Positions 15,751 to 22,631 of a DNA stretch of 22,631 nt are shown piece by piece. Made by a program: the position numbers and the translations under genes. The DNA lies in NCBI GenBank assembly GCA_964484475.1, contig CAZAFU010000037.1:1-22631 (forward strand), read 5' to 3'. The stretch comes from Parvularcula sp964484475. GTDB taxonomy: Bacteria > Pseudomonadota > Alphaproteobacteria > Caulobacterales > Parvularculaceae. Position 1 is the first letter of the stretch. Each line of letters begins with the position of its first letter. The notes under the pieces are model-generated. The model did no database searches. It was not told the DNA's origin and saw only the letters and a list, made by a program, of their open reading frames with translations.

Positions 15751-18700
15751 GCTCTCTATCCCGCTCCGTATACAGTTCGTTGAGTGGCAAGGTGGCGACG
15801 CAGCTGAAGCCGTCGGGGCCGTATTCTCGTTCGATACGGCCGTTGAGCGTCTTCTCGATGCTGCTGATGATGAGGCTGGATCCGAACCCCCGTTTCGAAG
15901 GCTCCTTCGCTGCCGGACCGCCCTTTTCCTTCCACTCGAGTTGCAGGGTGGCCCCTTGACCGCGGTCGAATATCCACCAGTTCACCTCGACATTTCCGCC
16001 CTCGACACTGAGCGCGCCGTATTTCGACGCGTTGGTGGCAAGTTCGTGAAAGGCCATAGCGAGCGCCAGGGTTGCCCGTGCCCCAAGCTTGATGCCCGGA
16101 CCGGATATTGACACACGCTCCGCTCCGTAAACATTCACAAGTTCGGCATCGATAACGGCCGTGAGCGGCGTTTCCTTCCAGTCCGTCTGGGTCAGGATGT
16201 CGTGGGTCTGGGCAAGGGACCTGATGCGCTTGGATAGAACGAGAAGCTTTTCTTCGGCAGGGGCGCTGGACCTCTGGGCCTGACTGACGAGGGCGGTGAC
16301 GTTGGCCAGCATGTTCTTCACCCTATGCTGCAGTTCACGCATAATCCGCCTGAGGTCGTCTTCGAGCTGCTGGCGGTCGGTGACGTCACGCAGGCAGATG
16401 CCCACCGAGACCACCTCCCCCGCTTCGCGCACGGGATACCAGTCGATCTCGAAGATCCGCTCCTCGTCGGGGTGCCCGGGTGTCCTTGTCAGCACTTCCA
16501 CGCTCCGGATCGGGCCGCTGGTGCTTAGAACCTCTGCGTACTGTTCTTTGAAAATGGCCGCGAGCTCGGGGAGGACATCGTCGATGCACCGGCCCTGCAG
16601 ATGCTCGACGGAAAAGCCGGTCAGCTGCGAGAAACGCTCGTTCTGGCGGATGAAGCAGCGATCGAGATCCAGAAGCGCCATGGCTTGGGGCGCTGTCCGG
16701 TAGATCTCCTTCACCTCCTCGAACTGGCGCTGGTAGTCCGCCTTCGCCCTGGCGAGCCTGCTCGCGGTACGCTGCTGATCGGTGATGTCCGTGAAGGTCA
16801 GGACGAAACCGTGCTGCTCACCATCCAGCGTCCTGTATCGAAGCGCACGCACGAGATACCAGAGGTTCTTGCCCGCCTCGATCTCCTTTTCGATCGGGCT
16901 GTTCGCGTCCTTTACGGATTCAAGAAGTCCGAGAACCTGCTCGGGAGGCATCGGAAGTTCCACCGCGCGGAGGTTCCGGCCGATATCGCGCTGGCTCATC
17001 TCGAAGGCACTTTCGGCCTGCGGGGTCAGCTCCCGGATGGTGTAATCCGCATCGAGAAAGATCGCCGCGACCTGGGTGGCACGGAGGTAGTTCGCCTTGT
17101 CGGCATTGGCCCTGGCCAGCTCCTCGATCTTGTCCTGCAGCTCGTCGTTGACCGTGGTGAGCTCTTCGTTGGCGGACTGAAGCTCCTCGTTCATCGACAT
17201 CATTTCTTCGTTGGAGCTTTTCAGCTCCTCGTTCGATGTCTCGAGTTCCTCGACCGTGGTCCTGAGATCCTGCTCGGTCTGGCTCAGTTCCAGCTGGAGG
17301 GACCTCAGCCTCTCGTCATGGGTGATGGTGTCGACAGTGGTCTCGGCAGCGATGGTCTCGGTCGTCCAGCTCTCGAGAAAGACGATGAGGAACGTGCCGT
17401 CGGCCACCCGCTCGCCCACGATATCCACCGTCAGCGCCTCGTCGTCGAAATCGTTCTCGATACGGACGTCCTTCACCCGCCTGCGGCGGGCCTGGTTCTT
17501 GCGCAGGTGGTCGATCAGGGGAATGACGGCAGAGCGCAACCCCCCTTTTGCGAGGTCTTCGATCCGGATCGTCGAGCCGCCTGCGGGAAAGGCGAGGTAG
17601 CGGCCGATGTCGTTGGTGGCGTGAAGAAGCTCGCCTTTGTGGTTCACCACCATATGCGGAAGGACATACCGGCTGAGGACCGTCTCGCGGACAGCGCGAT
17701 CGCGGTGGAGACTGCCCCCGGCGGCCTCGGCCTGGGTGCTGTGCGAGAACCCGGCCTGGACCGCCGGACCGGGGATGAGCTCGGAATGGGGCGTCCTGAC
17801 GGAACGCCTGCTGTAGATCTTCTGGCCGTCCCCGATGGGCGAAAAGAGACCGGTCTCCGAAGGCACGTTCTCCGAGGGGCCGAGGACGAGGTATCCCTCC
17901 GAACGCAGAGCGTAGTGGAACATCGGGAACAGCCTGCGCTGAAGCGAGGCGTCGAGATAGATCAGGAGGTTGCGGCAGGAGATGAGGTCGAGCCGGGAAA
18001 ACGGCGGATCCTTGATGAGGTTGTGCTGGGACACCCTGACGATGTCGCGCAGCCTGTCCACGACGCGGAAACCGCCCTCGTCCGGCGTCAGATACCTGTC
18101 GGCGAGTTCGGGCGGGACTTCCTTGTGGGCGCTCGCAGCGTAGACGCCCTGCCGCGCCCGTCCGAGCATCAGCGGATCGATATCGGAGGCGAAGATCTCG
18201 ATGCGCGGTGGGTGGCGCAGATTGGCCGCTTCCTCGAGGAGGAGCATGCCGAGGGAATAGGCCTCCTCGCCGCTCGATGCCCCCGGCACCCACACCCGGA
18301 CCTTCTCTTCCGGCCCCTTCCCCTCGAAGAGCTTGGGCACGACGTCTTCCCTGATGCGGTTGAAGATCTCCGGGTCACGGAAAAAAGCCGTGACGTTGAT
18401 CAGGATGTCACTGAAGAGCTGGTCGGCCTCGGCGGTGTCCGAACGGAGCCTTTCTGCGTAAATGTCCTCGTCCTGAATGCCGAGAACCTGCATCCGCCGG
18501 GCAATGCGCCGGAGCAGCGTCGAGTGCTTGTAGGAGCCGAAGTCGTGGGAGGTGCGCTGCCGCAACACCTTCACCGCCGTCTCGAGAAGGGTGCCGTTCT
18601 CGCTCAGGTCATCGAGGGAGGGCAGCTCGCCGCGGAAGAAGTAGCGGGCGATGGCCTCGGGCATGGCTTCGGCGGGCAGGACCAGGTCGACCACCCCCGT

Positions 18701-19276
18701 GGTCATGGCGCTCGACGGCATCCCGCCATAGCGCGCCCCCGAGGGGTCCTGGGCCACGGTCAGGCCGCCGGAAGCCTTCACGGCCCTGAGGCCCTCGGAC
18801 CCGTCAGCCCCTGTTCCCGAAAGGACGATGCAAGCCGCATTCGGGCCCTGCGCCCGAGCGAGGGACTTGAAGAAGGTGTCGATCGGCCGCCTGCGTCCAC
18901 GGGGCTCGATGAAACTCTCGAGGCGGAGCTTCCGCTTCTCTATGGTCATCTCCGCGTTGGGCGGGATGAGATAGATGTGGTTGGGTTCGACCTCGTCACC
19001 GTCCTCGGCGGTTTTCACCGCCAACGAGGTCCTGCGGGAGAGGAGCTCGGCCAGCATGCTCTCATGCTCGGGGTCGAGGTGCTGCACGATTACGTAAGCA
19101 AGGCCGTCCTGGTCAGAAACCCGTTGCAACAGCTTCTGGTAGGCTTCAAGCCCGCCGGCGGATGCACCAACCCCGACGACAGGAAAGACGGGTTTGCCCG
19201 GCCGAGTGGTGAGATTGCCTTCGCCCTCTGACGGCTTGTCTGCCAGTTCGACTTCCAAGGATCGCTCGTCCGTCAT
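15713..19276 (-). CDS. CheB-CheR-PAS-HWE hybrid sensor histidine kinase
   Basis: This 1187-residue cytosolic multidomain protein begins with a CheB methylesterase domain (about 30-215) with catalytic S39 (GASAGG), H66 (QHL) and D158 (GTGADG). A CheR methyltransferase domain follows (about 230-490) with SAM motif PGASSGEEAYS (331-341) and NLLIYLD. Then come a PAS-like region (about 530-650), a long coiled coil of repeating NEEL heptads (about 657-725), and two PAS domains (about 730-835 and 855-970). The C-terminal HWE/HisKA_2 kinase has phosphoacceptor H984 (ELQHRVKNML), N-box HELATNASKYG (N1082), the diagnostic WKE (1115-1117) and FGSSLI. No receiver domain is fused; the receiver is the overlapping downstream gene. 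No membrane segment is evident. GGGAGAG just before the ATG supports the start. The short-LOV gene is divergent, 48 bases away, and may provide the light input. Confidence 0.93.
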   Translation of the reverse strand: MTDERSLEVELADKPSEGEGNLTTRPGKPVFPVVGVGASAGGLEAYQKLLQRVSDQDGLAYVIVQHLDPEHESMLAELLSRRTSLAVKTAEDGDEVEPNHIYLIPPNAEMTIEKRKLRLESFIEPRGRRRPIDTFFKSLARAQGPNAACIVLSGTGADGSEGLRAVKASGGLTVAQDPSGARYGGMPSSAMTTGVVDLVLPAEAMPEAIARYFFRGELPSLDDLSENGTLLETAVKVLRQRTSHDFGSYKHSTLLRRIARRMQVLGIQDEDIYAERLRSDTAEADQLFSDILINVTAFFRDPEIFNRIREDVVPKLFEGKGPEEKVRVWVPGASSGEEAYSLGMLLLEEAANLRHPPRIEIFASDIDPLMLGRARQGVYAASAHKEVPPELADRYLTPDEGGFRVVDRLRDIVRVSQHNLIKDPPFSRLDLISCRNLLIYLDASLQRRLFPMFHYALRSEGYLVLGPSENVPSETGLFSPIGDGQKIYSRRSVRTPHSELIPGPAVQAGFSHSTQAEAAGGSLHRDRAVRETVLSRYVLPHMVVNHKGELLHATNDIGRYLAFPAGGSTIRIEDLAKGGLRSAVIPLIDHLRKNQARRRRVKDVRIENDFDDEALTVDIVGERVADGTFLIVFLESWTTETIAAETTVDTITHDERLRSLQLELSQTEQDLRTTVEELETSNEELKSSNEEMMSMNEELQSANEELTTVNDELQDKIEELARANADKANYLRATQVAAIFLDADYTIRELTPQAESAFEMSQRDIGRNLRAVELPMPPEQVLGLLESVKDANSPIEKEIEAGKNLWYLVRALRYRTLDGEQHGFVLTFTDITDQQRTASRLARAKADYQRQFEEVKEIYRTAPQAMALLDLDRCFIRQNERFSQLTGFSVEHLQGRCIDDVLPELAAIFKEQYAEVLSTSGPIRSVEVLTRTPGHPDEERIFEIDWYPVREAGEVVSVGICLRDVTDRQQLEDDLRRIMRELQHRVKNMLANVTALVSQAQRSSAPAEEKLLVLSKRIRSLAQTHDILTQTDWKETPLTAVIDAELVNVYGAERVSISGPGIKLGARATLALAMAFHELATNASKYGALSVEGGNVEVNWWIFDRGQGATLQLEWKEKGGPAAKEPSKRGFGSSLIISSIEKTLNGRIEREYGPDGFSCVATLPLNELYTERDREHAREGTFKDPFS

Positions 19277-19324
19277 CTACTCTCCCGAACTCTGGGAGCC
19301 CACGCCTATGGAAGGGAGACCACC

Positions 19325-19870
19325 ATGTCCAACGCTCTTGACCGGCTCTACGGGACTTTCGAGCGGTCGACCATTCCCATTACGGTGTCCGATCTCAAGC
19401 TTCCCGACGAACCTCTCGTCTTTGCCAACCAGGCCTTCCTGGACCTGACAGGCTATGAAAAGGATGAGGTTGTTGGTCACAATTGCCGCTTTCTCCAGGG
19501 TCACCTTCGCGGGCAGGAGGAACTCGAGGACATCCGCGACTTCCTCCGCTCCGAAACCCAGAAGGAAGAACGCTCGCTGCTCGCGAATTTTCGCAAGGAC
19601 GGCAGTGGGTTCCGCAATCTCGTCTTTCTCTCGCGCATTCCCTCGGCCGGCACTGACAGCGCCTTGATCCTCGGTTCTCAATTCGACGTGACCTCGGCCT
19701 ACAAGACCCTCTCCCTCGACCAGGCCGTGAAGCACCATTCCCTCGAACTCGGCAGGACGATGATGTCGGTGAACGACACCCGGTTCACCACGGCGCAGCT
19801 CAAGATGCAGGCTTCGGAGATGGCGGCGCGGTCGCTGCAGGCGATCGCAAGGGGTATCAGCCAGGGCTGA
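19325..19870 (+). CDS. short LOV-domain blue-light receptor
   Basis: This 181-residue protein is a PAS/LOV domain (about 15-125) plus a helical C-terminal extension. The flavin photochemistry signature GHNCRFLQG gives the adduct-forming cysteine C54. Other flavin contacts are in place: N88 (ANFRKDG), N98 (FRNLVF) and the flipping glutamine Q119 (GSQFDVT). It should therefore bind FMN and form a cysteinyl adduct in blue light. No effector domain is fused; residues 125-181 are probably the J-alpha and dimerisation helices that pass the signal to a partner. The start has GGGAG 6 bases upstream. It is divergent from the CheB-CheR-PAS-HWE kinase with only 48 bases between, suggesting a shared control region and possibly a shared pathway. 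Its stop overlaps the opposing Nramp-like gene by 14 bases. Confidence 0.93.
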   Translation: MSNALDRLYGTFERSTIPITVSDLKLPDEPLVFANQAFLDLTGYEKDEVVGHNCRFLQGHLRGQEELEDIRDFLRSETQKEERSLLANFRKDGSGFRNLVFLSRIPSAGTDSALILGSQFDVTSAYKTLSLDQAVKHHSLELGRTMMSVNDTRFTTAQLKMQASEMAARSLQAIARGISQG

Positions 19871-21089
19871 GGGTGCCGAGCACACTTCCGATCAGCCTGC
19901 CGCCGAGGACGAGAGCGATGCCGATGGCCGCAATCCCGACGAGGTTAGCAATGCGCCCGTTGGCGTAGGCGCCGATCAGGCCGCGGCGGTTCATCACGGC
20001 AAGGAGCAGGATCGCCATGCCAGGAAGGAGAAGCCCGTTGGCCGCCTGGGCAAGGAGGATCAGCTCGAACGGCCTGATCCCCGAAAGCGCGAAGCCCGTG
20101 CCGGTCAGGAGGACACCGGCCGCCGAGATGCGGTAGACCGGATCGGAAGTCGAGAACGCACGCCCCGCCATCCCCATGGTCACCGCCCCGGCGGCCATGG
20201 GCGCGGTGACGGCCGAGGTGAGGCCCGCGGCCAGGAGGCCGGCCCCGAAGATGACCCGGGCGAAGGGCCCGAAGACCGGCTCGAGCGCGCTTGCCAGCTC
20301 GGAAGCGCTTCGGACCTCCGCAGCGGCCGCGAAGAGCGTGCCCGCAGCCGTCACGAGGACCAGGGCCGAGATGAGCCCCCCCACTCCAATCGACAGGAAG
20401 GTGTCGCGGCGGGCTTCGTCCACGCGCTGTCCGTCTGCGAACGTATCGGCCGACGCCGACGCATGGAGGAAGAGATTGTAGGGCACGATGGTCGTCCCGA
20501 CGAGAGCGAGCGCCATGGTCACCCCGCCCTCGGGCAGGCTGGGAACAAGAAGGCCCCGAAGGAGCCTGGGGAGGTCGGGGCCGACCATCAGCGCGGTCAA
20601 TGCGAAGGCTAGGGCGAGAAGCCCGACGAGGACCGAGAGAACGGCGCCGAGCGCACGGACATTCCCGAACCAGAGGAGAAGCGCGGCCATGGCTGCGATC
20701 GTCAGGGTGACGATATTCTGGGTCAGGCCCGAACTTTCCTGCCCGGCAATGGCCTCATAGCCGAGGAAGGCGCCCGTCAGGTTGCCGCCCTGGTAAGCGG
20801 CATTGCCGACGAGGATGCTGACCGCCACGAGAGCAAAGAGCGGCCAGCGGGCGAGCGGCCTGATCGCCACCTCGCGCAGGGTCTCCGAAAGTCCCCGTCC
20901 CGTCGCGGCACCGAGCCTTGCGCTCATCTCCTGAAGTGAGATCGCCGCGAGGGTCGCGACCACGAGAACCCAAAGAAGTTCGTACCCGAACCGCGCACCG
21001 GCGAGCGTGCATGTTGTCACCGTTCCGGGCCCTATGAAGGCCGCTGCGACCAGCGCCCCGGGCCCATACGATGCCCCGGCCCGGCTCAT
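19857..21089 (-). CDS. Nramp-superfamily transporter lacking canonical metal motifs
   Basis: This 410-residue integral inner-membrane protein has about 11 hydrophobic segments and the LeuT-like Nramp fold. The TM1 site that is DPGN in Mn/Fe transporters reads G20-P-G-T23 here, losing both metal-ligand side chains, and the TM6 site MPH reads V202-P-Y204. The surrounding sequence (FIGPGTVTTCTLAG, then VPYNLFLHAS) still marks the family. It is therefore unlikely to be a normal manganese or iron importer. The ATG at 21089 overlaps the stop of the upstream hydantoinase B-type gene (ATGA), so the two form an operon; the longer in-frame extension to 21332 is only out-of-frame hydantoinase sequence. 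An Nramp homologue, YcsG, sits in the 5-oxoprolinase operon of Bacillus subtilis, which supports transport of 5-oxoproline or a similar organic acid or amide (inference). Confidence 0.85.
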   Translation of the reverse strand: MSRAGASYGPGALVAAAFIGPGTVTTCTLAGARFGYELLWVLVVATLAAISLQEMSARLGAATGRGLSETLREVAIRPLARWPLFALVAVSILVGNAAYQGGNLTGAFLGYEAIAGQESSGLTQNIVTLTIAAMAALLLWFGNVRALGAVLSVLVGLLALAFALTALMVGPDLPRLLRGLLVPSLPEGGVTMALALVGTTIVPYNLFLHASASADTFADGQRVDEARRDTFLSIGVGGLISALVLVTAAGTLFAAAAEVRSASELASALEPVFGPFARVIFGAGLLAAGLTSAVTAPMAAGAVTMGMAGRAFSTSDPVYRISAAGVLLTGTGFALSGIRPFELILLAQAANGLLLPGMAILLLAVMNRRGLIGAYANGRIANLVGIAAIGIALVLGGRLIGSVLGTLSPG

Positions 21090-22631
21090 TTCCCGAAACC
21101 GCCGCCGGTCGGCGTGATGACGGTCACGGCATCGCCCGCGGAGAGATCGGCGTGATCGGAACCGGCAAGCCTTTCCTCGCTCCCGTCCGCCCTCGTGATG
21201 AAGGTGACGCCGAGGGATCCCGGCCTGCCGCCCTGGAGGCCGTGGGGCGGCACCTTGCGGTGCTCGGAGAGGATCGAGAGCGAGACGGGTTCGAGGAACC
21301 GCAGGGTCCGCCTCGTGCCGTCGCCGGCGCACCAGCGCCCCTCGCCGCCGCTTCCCCGCCTGATCGAGAACGCCTCGACGCGGACGGGAAGGCGCTCCTC
21401 GAGAAGCTCAGGGTCCGTCATCCGCGTGTTCGTCATGTGGACATGAACGCCTGGTGCTCCGTCGAAGCCCGGCCCGGCGGGCGAGCCCGAACAGATTGTC
21501 TCGTAATACTGGAACCTGTCATTGCCGAAGGTCAGGTTGTTCATCGTGCCCTGGCTCGAACCCAGCGCACCCAAAGCGGCAAAGAGGGTGTCGGTGAGCA
21601 TCATCGAAGTTTCGACATTGCCCGCCGCAACCGGTGCCGGCGGGACAGGGTTCAGGAGCGTACCCTCCGGCACGTCGATCCTGAGCGGACGCAGGCAGCC
21701 CGCATTGATCGGAATGTCCTCGTCGATCAGGCAGCGGAAGACATAAAGCACCGCCGCATGGGTGATCGACTTCGGGGCATTGAGATTGGTGGGCAGCTGC
21801 TTCGAGGTTCCGGCGAAATCGAGAGAGGCCTCGCCGCGTTCGCGATCGATCTTCACGGACACCGCGATCGCGTCACCGCTGTCGAAGCGGCTTGTGAAAC
21901 TGCCGTCGTCGAGCTTGCCGATCAAGGCCCGCATACGCTCTTCGGTGTAGTCCTGAACATGCCCCGCATAGGCGGTGACGGCTTCGAAACCGCGCTCGTC
22001 GATCAGCGCCCGGAGCTCCGAAGCGCCGTGGGCGTTCGCTGCGATCTGGGCGGTCAGGTCGGCGATGTTCTGTTCGGTCTTCCTTGCCGGATAGCGACCG
22101 GAGGAGAGAGCTTCGCGCAGGATCTGCTCCTGAAGGGTACCGCCCCTGACGATGCGGAGATGGTCAAAGACAACCCCCTCCTCGTCGATACTCCGTGCAC
22201 GAGGAGACATCGACCCAGGATCGATTCCCCCGATGTCCTCGTGATGCGCGCGCGAGGCGACGAAGAAGGCGAGCCTGTCCCCGTGGAACACTGGACTGAC
22301 CACCGTGACGTCGGGCAGGTGCGAGCCGCCGTCATAGGGGTTGTTCTGGACGAAGGCGTCACCGGGCTCGATCGCCTGTCCTGAGGCAAGAAGGCTGCGC
22401 ACGCAAAAATCCATCGATCCCAGATGGACCGGGACGTGGGGTGCGTTGGCGAGAAGGCTGCCCTGCGCATCGAAGACGGCACAGGAGAAATCGAGCCGCT
22501 CGCGCACATTGATCGATTGCGCCGTATTTTGAAGGACCCCGCCCATCCGCTCGGCGGTCGCCATGAAGAGATTGACGAAAAGGGCAAGGGTCGCAGGATC
22601 ACGCTCCGTGTTGGCGGCGAGCGCCGGCGCG
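21086..22631 (-). CDS. hydantoinase B / 5-oxoprolinase-type subunit, N-terminus cut by window edge
   Basis: The minus-strand frame is open through the right edge of the window, 22 codons beyond the ATG at 22564. Those codons (RDPATLALFVNLFM) continue the family sequence, so that internal ATG is not the start. The visible 514 residues are nearly a whole HyuB domain: VLQNTAQSINVRERLDFSCA, NAPHVPVHLGSM, QNNPYDGGSHLPDV, and a glycine-rich end ITPTGGGFGK. The wording is closer to the ATP-dependent 5-oxoprolinase branch, which converts 5-oxo-L-proline plus ATP to glutamate, than to N-methylhydantoinase. That assignment is by pattern only. Whether it is a separate HyuB or the C-terminal half of a fused HyuA-HyuB protein of about 1200 residues depends on sequence outside the window. 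Its stop overlaps the Nramp-like start (ATGA). Confidence 0.88.
   Translation of the reverse strand, partial: APALAANTERDPATLALFVNLFMATAERMGGVLQNTAQSINVRERLDFSCAVFDAQGSLLANAPHVPVHLGSMDFCVRSLLASGQAIEPGDAFVQNNPYDGGSHLPDVTVVSPVFHGDRLAFFVASRAHHEDIGGIDPGSMSPRARSIDEEGVVFDHLRIVRGGTLQEQILREALSSGRYPARKTEQNIADLTAQIAANAHGASELRALIDERGFEAVTAYAGHVQDYTEERMRALIGKLDDGSFTSRFDSGDAIAVSVKIDRERGEASLDFAGTSKQLPTNLNAPKSITHAAVLYVFRCLIDEDIPINAGCLRPLRIDVPEGTLLNPVPPAPVAAGNVETSMMLTDTLFAALGALGSSQGTMNNLTFGNDRFQYYETICSGSPAGPGFDGAPGVHVHMTNTRMTDPELLEERLPVRVEAFSIRRGSGGEGRWCAGDGTRRTLRFLEPVSLSILSEHRKVPPHGLQGGRPGSLGVTFITRADGSEERLAGSDHADLSAGDAVTVITPTGGGFGK

Noticed and set aside
16601..19231. Open frame of 876 codons on the plus strand opposite the hybrid kinase
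   Set aside because: It mirrors the codon structure of the G+C-rich kinase gene, shows no domain or motif and has no ribosome site, while the minus strand encodes recognisable CheB, CheR, PAS and HWE motifs throughout.
21090..21332. N-terminal extension of 81 codons for the Nramp-like protein
   Set aside because: Arg-rich, out-of-frame reading of the hydantoinase gene; the ATG at 21089 begins just before TM1 and forms the ATGA coupling.
1..22631. CRISPR arrays, tRNA or rRNA genes, insertion sequences, prophage genes
   Set aside because: No repeat-spacer pattern, cloverleaf, transposase or terminal inverted repeats were recognised; almost all sequence is assigned to intact genes.

Overview
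The window is G+C-rich, gene-dense bacterial DNA. It looks like an alphaproteobacterium with a TonB-receptor-rich, polymer-degrading lifestyle. The evidence is an HWE-type histidine kinase with a stand-alone receiver, a short LOV photoreceptor, a TonB-dependent receptor flanked by flavin-dependent halogenases, and periplasmic starch-type glycosidases. Family-level placement (for example Caulobacterales, Maricaulales, Parvularculales or Sphingomonadales) cannot be made from this piece. All genes appear intact except the two cut by the window edges. No rRNA, tRNA, CRISPR array, insertion sequence or phage gene was seen.

Layout. (1) 1-1706: the 5' end of ribosomal protein L21 (rplU, minus), a divergent nitronate monooxygenase (plus), and a small orphan receiver protein (minus) that meets it tail to tail. 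(2) 1862-6685: a very large exported beta-propeller/amidohydrolase, then a flavin-dependent halogenase, both plus. (3) 6661-13051, minus strand: transcription runs from an exported GH13 alpha-amylase to a TonB-dependent receptor, a perfect rho-independent terminator, and a second halogenase. The second halogenase runs head-on into the first, and their ends overlap by 25 bases. (4) 13210-15312: an exported GH97 alpha-glucosidase (plus), divergent from the amylase and closed by a strong terminator. (5) 15367-19870: a sensory block with a CheB-CheR-PAS-HWE kinase and an overlapping receiver (minus), divergent from a short LOV blue-light protein (plus). (6) 19857-22631: an Nramp-superfamily transporter lacking the metal-binding motifs, coupled by an ATGA overlap to a 5-oxoprolinase/hydantoinase B-type gene that runs off the window.

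How the parts may work together. Regions 2-4 read as an alpha-glucan uptake and degradation locus: the receptor imports oligosaccharides, and the GH13 and GH97 enzymes cut them in the periplasm. The two halogenases sit with it in an arrangement common for TonB receptors of alpha- and gammaproteobacteria, but their substrate is unknown. Region 5 is a plausible light/redox signalling module. Region 6 suggests uptake and hydrolysis of 5-oxoproline or a related cyclic amide, with the Nramp-like protein as a candidate organic-substrate carrier.

Most worth following up: the halogenase pair with its terminator-separated expression, the Nramp-like protein with lost metal ligands, and the LOV/HWE kinase pairing.
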